Part shown: piece by piece, positions 23,775-32,475 of the stretch
How the letters are laid out: each line of letters starts with the position of its first letter
Numbering within the stretch: position 1 is the stretch's first letter
DNA from: DASUPK01 sp963743575
GTDB lineage: Bacteria > Actinomycetota > Thermoleophilia > Solirubrobacterales > 70-9
Reading direction: 5' to 3'
Assembly (NCBI GenBank): GCA_963743575.1
Contig: CAVUQC010000007.1
Span: forward strand, 1,302,001-1,366,000
Length of the DNA: 64,000 nt
Made by a program: the position numbers and the translations under genes
Notes under the pieces: model-generated
Database searches by the model: none
The model's input: the letters and a program-made list of their open reading frames with translations, nothing else
Told to the model about the DNA's origin: nothing

Positions 23775-24650
23775 TCAGTGCGTTGCTGTCACCAGTACGT
23801 TCGCCGCGCCCTGCATCCCCGACTTGTTGGGATGAATCGGAGCGGCGGAGTTCCCCGGCACCAGCGGCTCGACCCAGCGGACCGACGAGCTCTTGCAGGC
23901 GTCGTGCCCGATGCTCGCCGCGTACCAGCTCACCAGGGTCGCGCCGTTCGCCGCGGCCTCGCTCGCCAGCATCTGGTTGAGCTGTTGCTCCTTGGCCCTC
24001 AGGTAGGGCGTGTCGGAGTAGGAGATCGGCATCTGAGGCCAGCACCCGCTTCCGGTCTCGGGAAAGATCGCCGGGTAGTTGACGACGAACACCCGCGCCG
24101 ATGGCGAGCGAGAGTGGATCCCCTGGAGCACCGCCGCCACCTTCGGAGCAGCCGCCCGGATCCGCTGGCTGATCTGATCGACGCCGCCCGAGTCGTAGCG
24201 GTCCTTGCACGGGTGGCTGAACGGGTTGTAGGTGATGCAGCTCTCCGCGATCGAGGAGAACCCGATGTCGTTCCCGCCGATCGTCAGGGACACCACCTTC
24301 GTGCTCGCGCCGAGCGAGTTGAACTGGGGCGGGTTGGGACCGTCCGGGTCCAAGTTCTGGGGGTTGGTCATGTCATCGGTCGTCGCGCCGCTGCAACTCG
24401 GGTCCCGCAGTGGCAGGCCGATTCCGCCGGCTGCCAGGTGCGGGTAGTTGTGATCCGAGCGGATGCAGCCGAACGGCGAGCCGATCAGATTCGGGACGAG
24501 CGGTCCGGCGGCATAGGAATCGCCCAGTGAGACGTAGTTGTCGGCTCGCGCCGCTGCCGCGGCGGCGGCGAGACCGGCGATCATCGCTGCGAGCACGCAG
24601 AGCAGGCCAAGCAGCCTGCGCCGGTGCCCAATCAGCGCATGCACATTCAT
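23775..24650 (-). CDS. Secreted SGNH/GDSL lipase-esterase
   Basis: Encodes 291 residues from ATG 24650 (GGAGGAGAGGAG upstream). A signal peptide (RRRLLGLLCVLAAMIAGLAA, cut near ARA-DN) is followed by the SGNH blocks: GDSYAAGP (Ser nucleophile), the Gly block, GGNDIGF (Asn), and IHPNKSG (His, with the Asp two or three residues before replaced in spacing). Six or more Cys suggest disulfides in an exported enzyme like Streptomyces lipases. Divergent from a lipoprotein gene. Confidence 0.9.
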   Translation of the reverse strand: MNVHALIGHRRRLLGLLCVLAAMIAGLAAAAAAARADNYVSLGDSYAAGPLVPNLIGSPFGCIRSDHNYPHLAAGGIGLPLRDPSCSGATTDDMTNPQNLDPDGPNPPQFNSLGASTKVVSLTIGGNDIGFSSIAESCITYNPFSHPCKDRYDSGGVDQISQRIRAAAPKVAAVLQGIHSRSPSARVFVVNYPAIFPETGSGCWPQMPISYSDTPYLRAKEQQLNQMLASEAAANGATLVSWYAASIGHDACKSSSVRWVEPLVPGNSAAPIHPNKSGMQGAANVLVTATH

Positions 24651-24759
24651 CTGCGCTCCTCTCCTCCAGACGGATTGGTCGGGTAGCGCCGTACCCTGTT
24701 TCGGATCGGCGTACACGGGGGAGCCTCACCGCTTCGGAATGTTCGAGAATCTGCCACCG

Positions 24760-25266
24760 ATGAGAGCCAAACGACTCAGCCAGGTCCTGCCGGTGCTGCT
24801 GGCCGCGGCCCTGCTCGCCCTGCTCGCCGGCTGCGGGTCGGACTCAAGCGGCGAGACCGCCGTCAGCGCGCCCGCCACGTCCGTCTCCATCCCGTCCCCG
24901 ACCTCGCCGATTCCCACCACGTCGACGCCCAGCACGACGACCGCCGGTGGCGGCGGCAAGAAGCCGGCTCAGACCACCAACACGGCCGGCGGCGTCTCCG
25001 GCGGCTGCACGGTTCCCGACGCCTACGCGAACTTCAAGTACACGGGCATCGACTGTACCGCCGCCGTCGCGGTGGCGACCGCCTGGGACCAGGACGGCAA
25101 GGACTGCAACACGGTCGATAACCCGAACGTGGATGCGGGCTACCACCGGACCTGCTCGGTCGAGGGATTCACCTGCACCGCCAAGCGCGACATCCATTCG
25201 GACGGCCGCTTCGTCACCTGCACGCAGGGCGGGCAGTCGGTCCGCTTCACCTGGCTCCCCGCCTAG
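24760..25266 (+). CDS. Hypothetical lipoprotein
   Basis: Encodes 168 residues from ATG 24760 (another ATG in frame at 24739). The signal peptide ends in the lipobox LLAGC. Next comes a Ser/Thr/Pro linker (about residues 25-70), then a compact C-terminal domain with about six Cys (GGCTVPDAYANF, IDCTAAVA, DCNTVDNP, TCSVEGFTC, VTCTQGG), probably disulfide-linked outside the cell. No family recognised. The linker length suggests it reaches through the cell wall. Confidence 0.7.
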   Translation: MRAKRLSQVLPVLLAAALLALLAGCGSDSSGETAVSAPATSVSIPSPTSPIPTTSTPSTTTAGGGGKKPAQTTNTAGGVSGGCTVPDAYANFKYTGIDCTAAVAVATAWDQDGKDCNTVDNPNVDAGYHRTCSVEGFTCTAKRDIHSDGRFVTCTQGGQSVRFTWLPA

Positions 25267-25341
25267 CCGCCGACCGGCAGATTGGGATCCGCCGCCCCCC
25301 GGCGGCGGCGAAGCGCGGTTACGCTCTCTCACAGACCAGGA

Positions 25342-26271
25342 GTGGAAGACGAACGCACTCCGATAGAGCGCTCCGATCCGGAGCGCCCGGAGCAAGACAG
25401 CCCAGCTGAGCCCAGCCCGAACGGGACCGTCGACTCGTTGATCGGGCGTGCCGTTGCGCCGGTGGCGAGGGCGGGGTGGAATGGCGTTCGCGGCGTCGGG
25501 CGGGTGCTGGGGATCAACAGGGTGGTGGACCAGGGTGTCGACCGGGCGCTCGACAGCGAGACCGCTGCCCGCGCCACCGAGCGCTTCCTCGACAACCAGA
25601 CGACGAAGAAGGTCTGGGGCAAGGTCCTGGAGAGTGAGGAGGCCCAGAAGCTGGTCGAACGGGTGGCCGAGGCCCCGGAGGTCCGGGCCGCGATCACCAG
25701 TCAGGGCATCGGCCTGCTGGAGGACCTGCGCCGCGGGGTTCGGAGCGCCTCGCGCCGGGTCGACACGGTGATCGAGAATGCCGCGCGCCGCGTCCTGCGC
25801 AGGCCCCGACGCGAGCGCCGCCCAATCTTCGCGGGCGCCTTCAGCCGAGTGCTCGCGCTGGCGATCGACGCCGGCGTGGTCTACGGGTCGCTGCTGTTGA
25901 TCTCGGCGGCGATCGCGGCGCTCATCAACGTCTTCGCGAAGGGCGATCAGCATGCCGGCACTGCGGTCGTCGCGATCGGTGCAGCGATCTGGCTCTGGGT
26001 GGCCGCCGCGTATCTGTTAATCCTCTGGTCCGGAGCGGGGAGGACGGTCGGCATGTCCTTCGTGGCCATCAGGATGCTCTCCGAGGAGGGCGAGCCGGTC
26101 AGGCCCGGCCAGGCGGTCCGCCGGCTCCTCTGGGTGGCCCTGGCGGCCCTGCCGTTCTTCCTCGGCTACTGGGGCGTCCTCTTCGAGGGGGAGCGCCGCG
26201 GCTGGCCGGACCGCCGCGCCCACACCGTTGTCTGCTACGCCGACCCCGAGTTGGACAAGGAGCTCGTCTAG
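25342..26271 (+). CDS. RDD-family membrane protein
   Basis: Encodes about 309 residues from GTG 25342 (start uncertain; 25282 also possible). The first 160 residues are soluble, charged and helical (RATERFLDNQTTKKVWGKVL and similar amphipathic repeats). The rest is an RDD domain with its Arg-Asp marks (FSRVLALAIDAGVVYG, RTVGMSFVAIRML) and three helices. RDD proteins are membrane proteins of mostly unknown transport role. The long N-terminal extension is unusual for the family and typical of high-GC actinobacteria. Confidence 0.75.
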   Translation: MEDERTPIERSDPERPEQDSPAEPSPNGTVDSLIGRAVAPVARAGWNGVRGVGRVLGINRVVDQGVDRALDSETAARATERFLDNQTTKKVWGKVLESEEAQKLVERVAEAPEVRAAITSQGIGLLEDLRRGVRSASRRVDTVIENAARRVLRRPRRERRPIFAGAFSRVLALAIDAGVVYGSLLLISAAIAALINVFAKGDQHAGTAVVAIGAAIWLWVAAAYLLILWSGAGRTVGMSFVAIRMLSEEGEPVRPGQAVRRLLWVALAALPFFLGYWGVLFEGERRGWPDRRAHTVVCYADPELDKELV

Positions 26272-26319
26272 CCCGTCGCTTCTATATTCGCGTCCACTGT
26301 CTGATGAAAGGAGAGGGAG

Positions 26320-26826
26320 ATGGACGCGACGGAGGCGAAGGTGGTTGGTCCCAAGGACGGCAAGCTGGGCTTCCTGGGGAGCATCGGGGTCCGGTTCATG
26401 ATCGACGGCGCGAAAACCGATCAGGGCTTCTCCCTAGTGGAGCACCCGATGTCGCCGCGGGCACTCGGCGCGCCGCTGCACAAGCATCACAACGAGGACG
26501 AGTACACCTACGTGCTCGAAGGGAAGGTCGGGGCGCTCCTGGGAGACGAGGTCCTCGTCGCGGAGCCCGGTGACCTGGTCTTCAAGCCTCGCGATCAGTG
26601 GCACACCTTCTGGAACGCCGGCGACACCCCGGCGAGAATGCTGGAGATCATCTCCCCGGCGGGGTTCGAGAAGTACTTCGAGGAGCTCTCCGACATGGGC
26701 GGCCCGGCGCAGGCGAAGCCGGAGCAGCTGGGTGAGCTCGCCGCGCGCTACAGCCTCGAGATGGACCCCGAGAGCGTCCCGGGTCTGCTGGAGCGCTTCG
26801 ACCTGGTGATCGGCGAGCCGCTCTGA
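26320..26826 (+). CDS. Cupin-domain protein
   Basis: Encodes 168 residues. The cupin metal site is seen in PLHKHHNEDEYTYVLEG (His, His, Glu) and the second motif PRDQWHTFWN (His). Start ATG 26320 follows AAAGGAGAGGGAG and a TATATT box near 26283. A C-terminal helical tail of about 40 residues follows the barrel. Substrate unknown; quercetinase-like or storage roles are typical. Confidence 0.8.
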   Translation: MDATEAKVVGPKDGKLGFLGSIGVRFMIDGAKTDQGFSLVEHPMSPRALGAPLHKHHNEDEYTYVLEGKVGALLGDEVLVAEPGDLVFKPRDQWHTFWNAGDTPARMLEIISPAGFEKYFEELSDMGGPAQAKPEQLGELAARYSLEMDPESVPGLLERFDLVIGEPL

Positions 26827-26835
26827 GACGACCGT

Positions 26836-27129
26836 CTAGGGCTCGTCGAGAGCCTCGTTCGCCTCGGACCACGTGCCGCGTGGTACGCGCAGGGCGATGT
26901 CGCCCCGGCCGTACTGATCCAGCGGGTGGTCCGAGGTGATCACGGCATCGTGCCCGGCGTCGGTGAGCTGCTGGCGCCAGGCGCGCGCCGTTTCCAGGTC
27001 GCCGAAGTCGCGGACGACGTCCCAGTCGTCGTAGCTCGCGTCGCCGATCTTGAGCTCGGAGAGCCCGTCGGGGTGCAGCGAGTCATCGCCGACGCCGAAA
27101 AGCTCCCGGAACTTGTCTCCGATTCCCAC
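26836..27129 (-). CDS. DUF2007-like small protein
   Basis: Encodes 97 residues, soluble. The central pattern, DLETARAWRQQLTDAGHDAVI then a variable stretch and RGDIALRVP, is like the DUF2007/putative signal-transducing fold, in which a helix is followed by a strand and a ligand-like loop. GTG 27129 is leaderless: TAGCCT on the minus strand ends 8 nt upstream. No partner gene is evident. Confidence 0.65.
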   Translation of the reverse strand: MGIGDKFRELFGVGDDSLHPDGLSELKIGDASYDDWDVVRDFGDLETARAWRQQLTDAGHDAVITSDHPLDQYGRGDIALRVPRGTWSEANEALDEP

Positions 27130-27137
27130 CGTTTCGC

Positions 27138-27143
27138 AGGCTA
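27138..27143 (-). promoter_or_regulatory. -10 box, leaderless DUF2007-like gene
   Basis: TAGCCT on the minus strand, 8 nt before GTG 27129; it overlaps the stop of the SDR gene. Confidence 0.4.
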
Positions 27144-27956
27144 CGCGGTGGCGCTGACGCCCGTGAGCTCCTCCGAGACCTCGCGGAGCCGGCGGCGGGC
27201 CTCGGGATCCTCCGCCTGCGGATGCGGGGCCGATTCGCTGGTCCCGTCGAAGTAGTGACCGTTCACGCCGTCCACCTCCGGGGAGGTGATCAGCCGCATG
27301 GCCGCCGCGACGCCGTCCTCAAGCGGGGTGACCGGTTCGACGCCCGCCCTGCGAACCATGTTCGTCGGCAGGTAGGTGCCGGGGTGCAGGCAGTTGGCGG
27401 TGACGCCCGAGCCCTCGAGCTCCTGGGCGAGGTCGAAGGTGAACATGACCAGCGCGAGCTTGCTCTGGCAGTAGGCCTGGACTCCGCTGTAGGAGTCCTC
27501 CAGCATCACGTCATCGAAGTCGATCGGCGCCTGCCCGGCGGAGCTGACGTTGACGATCCGCGCTGGTGCCGAGCGCTGGATCAGCGGGAGCAGCCGGCTC
27601 GTCAGCAGGAACGGCGCGAGGTAGTTGACCTGGAAGGTGAGCTCGTAGCCGTCGTCGCTCTCCTCGCGTGGGCCCGCGGTTCCGATCCCGGCGTTGTTGA
27701 CGAGCACGTCGATGCGGTCCTCCTCCAGCAGGGAGTCGGCCAGGTCGCGGACCTCGTCGAGAGATCTGAAGTGAGCGAGCCTGAACTCGACCTGGCCCGT
27801 GGCCTTCGGCTCCAGCTCCCGGACGAGCGCCTCGCCCTTCTCTGGGTCACGGCCATGCAGGACCAGGTGGACGCCAGTCGGCGCAAGCTCCGTCGCCAGT
27901 CCCTTGCCGAGGCCATCGGTGGCCCCCGTGATGACGATGGTCCGCTGGTCAGCCAC
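27141..27956 (-). CDS. Short-chain dehydrogenase/reductase
   Basis: Encodes 271 residues with the SDR set: TGATDGLGKGLA (cofactor Gly-motif), HGRDPEKGE (Arg after strand 2 suggests NADP), NNAGIG, NVSSAG (Ser) and YCQSKLA (Tyr-Lys). It belongs to the retinol-dehydrogenase-like group. Substrate unknown. It follows the cyclophilin gene by 8 bp on the same strand, so both may be on one transcript. Confidence 0.85.
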   Translation of the reverse strand: MADQRTIVITGATDGLGKGLATELAPTGVHLVLHGRDPEKGEALVRELEPKATGQVEFRLAHFRSLDEVRDLADSLLEEDRIDVLVNNAGIGTAGPREESDDGYELTFQVNYLAPFLLTSRLLPLIQRSAPARIVNVSSAGQAPIDFDDVMLEDSYSGVQAYCQSKLALVMFTFDLAQELEGSGVTANCLHPGTYLPTNMVRRAGVEPVTPLEDGVAAAMRLITSPEVDGVNGHYFDGTSESAPHPQAEDPEARRRLREVSEELTGVSATA

Positions 27957-27964
27957 GGTTCCCG

Positions 27965-28423
27965 CTAATCGCTGAGCTCGACTCTCTCAATCACCTGTGG
28001 CTCGGTCGGCTTGTCCCCGGCGCCGGTCTCGGTGCCCTCGATCGCGTCGACCGCGTCCATCCCGTCGGTGATCTCGCCGAAGACCGTGTGCTTGCCGTCG
28101 AGCCAGGGGGCGGCGTCGGTCGTGACGATGAAGAACTGGGAGCCGTTGGTATTCGGCCCGGCGTTGGCCATCGCCAGTGCGCCGCGGACGACCTTGTGAT
28201 CGTTGAACTCGTCCTCGAACGTGTAGCCGGGGCCGCCGGTACCTGTGCCCTCCGGGCAGCCGCCCTGGACCATGAAGTCCTTGATCACGCGGTGGAAGAT
28301 CAGGCCGTCGTAGAAACCATCGCCGGCGAGCTTGCGGAAGTTCTCGACGGTCTTGGGCGCGTCATCGTCGAAGAACTGGACGGTGATCGGCCCGGCGTTG
28401 GTGTGGAGGGTTGCCTGGGACAC
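27965..28423 (-). CDS. Cyclophilin-type peptidyl-prolyl isomerase
   Basis: Encodes 152 residues of a single cyclophilin domain: FHRVIKDFMVQGG (catalytic Arg and Phe), NTNGSQFFI, and WLDGKHTVFGEI. No signal peptide, so cytoplasmic. The family's start varies; here GTG 28423 is favoured over 28432 because TAGAGT (28431-28436) lies 7 nt before it and even overlaps the earlier codon. Confidence 0.92.
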   Translation of the reverse strand: MSQATLHTNAGPITVQFFDDDAPKTVENFRKLAGDGFYDGLIFHRVIKDFMVQGGCPEGTGTGGPGYTFEDEFNDHKVVRGALAMANAGPNTNGSQFFIVTTDAAPWLDGKHTVFGEITDGMDAVDAIEGTETGAGDKPTEPQVIERVELSD

Positions 28424-28430
28424 GGGTCGC

Positions 28431-28436
28431 ACTCTA
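28431..28436 (-). promoter_or_regulatory. -10 box, leaderless cyclophilin gene
   Basis: TAGAGT on the minus strand, 7 nt before GTG 28423; it decides between two in-frame GTG codons. Confidence 0.45.
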
Positions 28437-28485
28437 GCGAGCGCCGATCGGCTGCCGGCATCCCCTCCCGAGACGAGAAGCGGCT

Positions 28486-28665
28486 CTAGGGATCTGCGCG
28501 GGCGTACAGATAGAGCAATGCGGCCAGTCCACCGGACAACACAAGCCCCCAGAGGGTCGTGGCCCAGAGTCCGAGTGCCTCATAGAGCAAGCCGGCGACC
28601 ACGACCGCTGCCATTAGGGCAACGAAGGCAGCGACCACGACACCAAAGAGCTTCAGTCCGTCCAT
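28486..28665 (-). CDS. Small two-helix membrane protein
   Basis: Encodes about 59 residues from ATG 28665: two hydrophobic helices (LFGVVVAAFVALMAAVVVAG and TTLWGLVLSGGLAALLYL) and a short charged tail. No family or ribosome site is clear; a longer start at 28731 would add 22 hydrophilic residues. Coding status rests on the hydrophobic pattern only. Confidence 0.45.
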   Translation of the reverse strand: MDGLKLFGVVVAAFVALMAAVVVAGLLYEALGLWATTLWGLVLSGGLAALLYLYARADP

Positions 28666-28764
28666 CTGAGGAGTATCGCCCGGCGTGGGCGAAGGCTGGA
28701 CGGTGCGGATCAGTGGTCGATTACCGACCATAGATCCGCACGGTCCCTGGTTGCGCAGTCCTGG

Positions 28765-30219
28765 TTAGCCGGCCCCCACGGCTTCGAGCGGCGACTCCGG
28801 CAGCCAGGGGCGGCGCCAGCCGCCGTAGCCGTGCAGCAGGTTCGATGCGCCCTCCGGGCCCCAGCTTCCCTTGCGGTAGGGCTCCAGGGCGCAGGGGGTG
28901 TCGATCAGCGGCTGCACGATCCGCCAGGTGTCGAGGACCATGTCCTCGCGCGCGAAGCGCTGCTGGTTTCCCGCCATGGCATCGGCGAGCAGGCGCTCGT
29001 AGGGCCCCGGCTGGTCGCCGAACTGCTGCTGGAAGAGAAGATCGAGGTGGACCCGACGAAGGGCCTCTTCACCGGTCTGCTTGGCCTCGAGCAGGATGCT
29101 GGTGCCCGGGTCGGGATCGATGCGGATGACGATCTCGTCGCTCGCTGGTATCGGGCCTCCGCCGATCCCGATGGGGGGCGGGCTCTGGAGGATCACACGG
29201 ACCTCGGTGACCGTCTCGGCGAGCTCCTTGCCGGCTCGAATGAAGAAGGGCACCCCGGACCAGCGCCAGTTCTGGACCTCCAGTCGCGTCGCGACGAAGG
29301 TCTCCGTGTCGGACTTCGGATCCACGCCCTCGATTTCCCGATAGCCCTCGTACTGCCCCCGGATGTAGCGGTTCGGGTTGATGTCGGGGATCGACTTGAA
29401 GAGATCGAGCTTGGAGTCGCGGATCGGATCCGGGTCGGCACCCGCCGACGGCGGTTCCATCGCGACCAGTGCCAGGGTCTGGAGGAGGTGGTTCTGGAAC
29501 ACGTCGCGCAGGCAGCCGACGGGGTCATAGAAGCTGCCCCGGTCGTCGACGCCGAAGTTCTCCGCCATCGTGATCTGCACGGACTCGACGTAGCGGCGGT
29601 TCCAGATCGGCTCGAGCATCGAGTTCGCGAAGCGAAGGTAGGTGATGTCCTGGACCGGCTCCTTGCCGAGGAAGTGGTCAATCCGGTAGATCTGCTTCTC
29701 GTCCAGGACCTCGTGGATCTGGTCGTTCAACTCGATCGCCGAGGCGAGGTCGTGGCCGAACGGCTTTTCGATCACGACCCTCGCGTCCTTGGTGAGGTCG
29801 GCCTTGCCGAGGAACTCGATGACCGTGGCGAACAGCGACGGCGGGATCTCGAGATAGAACACGGGCAGCTTCGCTGAGGACAGCTTGTCCTTGAGCAGCT
29901 TGTAGGTGTCGTCGTCGGTGTAGTCGCCCTGGACGTAGGTGAGCAGCTCGGAGAAGCGCTTGAAGGCGCCCTCGTCGATCTCCTCTCCCTTTGCCTTGGC
30001 CTTGGCCTCGACCGCGTCGCGGGCGTGCTGATGGAGGTCCTCGTCCGACCAGTCGTTGCGCGCGACACCGAACACCGGGACCTTCAGGGTGTTGTTTTCG
30101 ACCAGGTCGTAGAGGGCCTTCAGTGTCATCTTCTTCGCCAGGTCGCCGGTGATCCCGAAGATCACCAGCGCGTCGGCGTGGGGACCGGTCGCGTGTCCGG
30201 ATGAAGATGCCTTCGCCAC
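28765..30219 (-). CDS. zwf: Glucose-6-phosphate 1-dehydrogenase (canonical copy)
   Basis: Encodes 484 residues. It oxidises glucose-6-phosphate to 6-phosphogluconolactone, making NADPH. Cofactor loop GITGDLAKK, EKPFGHD, and the full substrate motif RIDHFLGKEPVQ with the key Lys186 are present, as is the catalytic His in QNHLLQTL. GTG 30219 is leaderless (TAGGTT 6 nt upstream). Divergent from gnd with a 57-bp gap carrying both promoters. A second, altered Zwf is at 48742. Confidence 0.95.
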   Translation of the reverse strand: MAKASSSGHATGPHADALVIFGITGDLAKKMTLKALYDLVENNTLKVPVFGVARNDWSDEDLHQHARDAVEAKAKAKGEEIDEGAFKRFSELLTYVQGDYTDDDTYKLLKDKLSSAKLPVFYLEIPPSLFATVIEFLGKADLTKDARVVIEKPFGHDLASAIELNDQIHEVLDEKQIYRIDHFLGKEPVQDITYLRFANSMLEPIWNRRYVESVQITMAENFGVDDRGSFYDPVGCLRDVFQNHLLQTLALVAMEPPSAGADPDPIRDSKLDLFKSIPDINPNRYIRGQYEGYREIEGVDPKSDTETFVATRLEVQNWRWSGVPFFIRAGKELAETVTEVRVILQSPPPIGIGGGPIPASDEIVIRIDPDPGTSILLEAKQTGEEALRRVHLDLLFQQQFGDQPGPYERLLADAMAGNQQRFAREDMVLDTWRIVQPLIDTPCALEPYRKGSWGPEGASNLLHGYGGWRRPWLPESPLEAVGAG

Positions 30220-30225
30220 GCTGGC

Positions 30226-30248
30226 AACCTACTTCACCGCCATAGGAT
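30226..30248. promoter_or_regulatory. Back-to-back zwf and gnd promoters
   Basis: TAGGTT on the minus strand (30226-30231) serves zwf, 6 nt from GTG 30219. TAGGAT on the plus strand (30243-30248) serves gnd, whose message then has a short leader with GGAGGAG. Only 11 bp separate the two boxes. Confidence 0.45.
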
Positions 30249-30276
30249 GCTCGGGTCAACCACGGAGGAGAACGCG

Positions 30277-31296
30277 ATGGCACAGCTCGGAATGGTCGGT
30301 CTCGGCAGGATGGGGGCGAACCTGGTGCGGCGGCTCATGCGCGACGGCCACGACTGCGTCGTCTACGACGTCAACCCGGACGCGATCAAGACGCTCGAGG
30401 GGGAGGGGGCCACGGGCGCCTCGTCCCTGAAGGAGCTGGCCGAGAAGCTCGACGCGCCGCGCGCCGTCTGGATCATGGTCCCTGCCGGCGACATCACCGA
30501 GAGCTCGGTCAAGGAGGTCGCCGAGGTGCTCGACAAGGGCGACGCGATCATCGACGGTGGCAACTCCTACTACCGCGACGACATTCGCCGGGCGAAGATG
30601 GTGGGGGAGAAGGGGCTCGACTACATCGACTGCGGCACCAGTGGGGGCGTATTCGGCCTCGACCGCGGCTTCTGCCTGATGATCGGCGGACCGGATGCCG
30701 CGGTCAAGCGACTGGACCCGATCTTCAAGACCATCGCTCCCGGCGTCGAGTCCGCCGAGCGGACGCCCGGCCGCAGCGGCGACCCTGACACCGCAGAGAA
30801 CGGCTACCTGCACTGCGGGCCGAACGGAGCCGGCCACTTCGTGAAGATGGTCCACAACGGCATCGAGTACGGCGTGATGGCCGCCTATGCCGAGGGGCTC
30901 AACATCCTGAAGAACGCCAACGCCGGAAAGGTCGAGCGGGAGATGGACGCCGAGACCGCCCCACTCGAGAATCCCGAGTACTACCAGTACGACCTGGACA
31001 TCCCCGAGGTCGCGGAGGTCTGGCGCCGCGGCAGCGTGATCGGGTCCTGGCTGCTCGACCTGACGGCGGCCTCACTGCAGGAGTCCGGCGATCTCTCGGA
31101 CTTCGAGGGCCGGGTTTCCGACTCCGGCGAGGGCCGCTGGACCTCGATCGCCGCGATCGAGGAGGGCGTGCCGGCCGGTGTGCTCACCACGGCGCTGTAC
31201 GAGCGCTTCGCGTCGCGCAACCTCGATGACTTCGCCGATCGCGTCCTCTCGGCGATGCGCTACCAGTTCGGTGGCCACAAGGAGAAGCCGAAGTGA
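30277..31296 (+). CDS. gnd: 6-phosphogluconate dehydrogenase (short, decarboxylating type)
   Basis: Encodes 339 residues from ATG 30277 (GGAGGAG upstream). It converts 6-phosphogluconate to ribulose-5-phosphate and CO2 with reduction of NAD(P). Seen: GLGRMGANLVRRL (cofactor), CGTSGGVFG, GPNGAGHFVKMVHNGIEYG (catalytic Lys and substrate residues). The length matches the short GndA/YqeC type of Gram-positives, not the 470-residue enzyme. It overlaps pgl by a GTGA. Confidence 0.93.
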   Translation: MAQLGMVGLGRMGANLVRRLMRDGHDCVVYDVNPDAIKTLEGEGATGASSLKELAEKLDAPRAVWIMVPAGDITESSVKEVAEVLDKGDAIIDGGNSYYRDDIRRAKMVGEKGLDYIDCGTSGGVFGLDRGFCLMIGGPDAAVKRLDPIFKTIAPGVESAERTPGRSGDPDTAENGYLHCGPNGAGHFVKMVHNGIEYGVMAAYAEGLNILKNANAGKVEREMDAETAPLENPEYYQYDLDIPEVAEVWRRGSVIGSWLLDLTAASLQESGDLSDFEGRVSDSGEGRWTSIAAIEEGVPAGVLTTALYERFASRNLDDFADRVLSAMRYQFGGHKEKPK

Positions 31297-31970
31297 GCGC
31301 CCACAGGCTGGAGGTATTCGCGACGGAAGCGGAGGTCCACCGGCGCGGGGCCGAGGTCCTCGCTGACGCGGCCAAGCTGGCAGTCGCGGAGCGCGGTCGC
31401 GCAGAGCTGGCGCTGAGCGGCGGCACTGACCCGTGGCCGATGTTCTCCAAGCTCGAGGACCTCTTCGGCGACTGGGACAAGACGGCCATCTACCAGGTGG
31501 ATGAGCGAGTCGGTCCTCCGGGCTCCGATGAACGGAACCTGACCCACCTGATCGAGAGCCTCTCGATCGGCGCCCAGGGCAGCATCAAGCCGATGCCGGT
31601 GAACGACGAAGATCTCGACGCCGCCGCCGATAGGTACGCGGCGTCGTTGCCCGAGCGGCTCGACATCGCGCACCTCGGCATCGGTCCGGACGGGCACACG
31701 GCGTCGCTGGTCCCCGGTGACCGCGTGCTCGAGGTGACCGACAAGCGCGTCGCCGTGACTTCGGGCGAGTACCAGGAAGTGCGTCGGATGACGCTCACCT
31801 ACCCCGAGATCGAGAGCGTTCGCAGCCTGCTCTGGGTCGTCACCGGCGACTCGAAGGTCGATGCCCTGGCGAAGCTGATCGCGCAGGACCCGTCCACCCC
31901 TTCGGGCCGGATGAGGCCCAGTGGTGATTCGCTGATCCTGGCGGACCGCGCCGCCGCGCCCGACGCCTAG
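31293..31970 (+). CDS. pgl: 6-phosphogluconolactonase
   Basis: Encodes 225 residues of the SOL/DevB family: ALSGGTDPWPMF, DERVGPPGSDERN, and GIGPDGHTASLVPG, the family's ligand loops. It hydrolyses the lactone made by Zwf. Start GTG 31293 overlaps the gnd stop, completing the oxidative branch. Its TAG shares CTAG (31967-31970) with the facing OsmC gene. Confidence 0.93.
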   Translation: MSAHRLEVFATEAEVHRRGAEVLADAAKLAVAERGRAELALSGGTDPWPMFSKLEDLFGDWDKTAIYQVDERVGPPGSDERNLTHLIESLSIGAQGSIKPMPVNDEDLDAAADRYAASLPERLDIAHLGIGPDGHTASLVPGDRVLEVTDKRVAVTSGEYQEVRRMTLTYPEIESVRSLLWVVTGDSKVDALAKLIAQDPSTPSGRMRPSGDSLILADRAAAPDA

Positions 31971-32410
31971 CTCGGGGCCCCAGCCGTCAGCCTTGCGCCG
32001 ACCTCGATCTCATTGACCCCGGCGAGCGCCCGCGAGACGGCGCAGCCGCCCCGCGCAGCCTCCGCCTCCTGCTCAAAGGTCGCCTGGTCGATGCCCGGCA
32101 CGTCGCCCTCCGTCTCCAGCTTGATGTTGTCGATTGTGGGGAGCCCGTCGACGTTGCGGATCTGAACCCGCGCCGTCGTCCTGATCGAGCTGGGCGCGTG
32201 CCCGTCCTCGGTGAGCTGGGCACTCAGCGCCATCGAGAAACAGGCGGCGTGAGCTGCGGCGATCAGCTCCTCGGGGTTGGTGCCGTCGCCGTCCTCGAAT
32301 CGCGACGCGAACGAGTAGTCACCGCTCCAGACGCCGTCGCCGACCGTCACGGTGCCGGAGCCGTCCATCAGGTTTCCGTCCCACTGTGCACTGCCGTTGC
32401 GAGTTGCCAC
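31967..32410 (-). CDS. OsmC-family peroxiredoxin
   Basis: Encodes 147 residues from GTG 32410 behind AGGAGGAAGAAAG. The two redox cysteines are in AAHAACFSMALS and ARGGCAVSRAL, with the usual NPEELIAAAH before the first. OsmC proteins reduce organic hydroperoxides using lipoylated or thiol donors. Convergent with pgl, upstream neighbour DUF899 on the same strand. Confidence 0.9.
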   Translation of the reverse strand: MATRNGSAQWDGNLMDGSGTVTVGDGVWSGDYSFASRFEDGDGTNPEELIAAAHAACFSMALSAQLTEDGHAPSSIRTTARVQIRNVDGLPTIDNIKLETEGDVPGIDQATFEQEAEAARGGCAVSRALAGVNEIEVGARLTAGAPS

Positions 32411-32475
32411 CTTTCTTCCTCCTTGTCCGTCTCCCACTTTCACCGTAGCGAGGTGGCTCCTTCGGCTCAGACGGC

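Noticed and set aside
26836..27143. DUF2007-like gene as an artefact overlapping the SDR
   Set aside because: Only the promoter box overlaps the SDR stop; the frame has a family-like pattern and a leaderless start, so I kept it as a gene.
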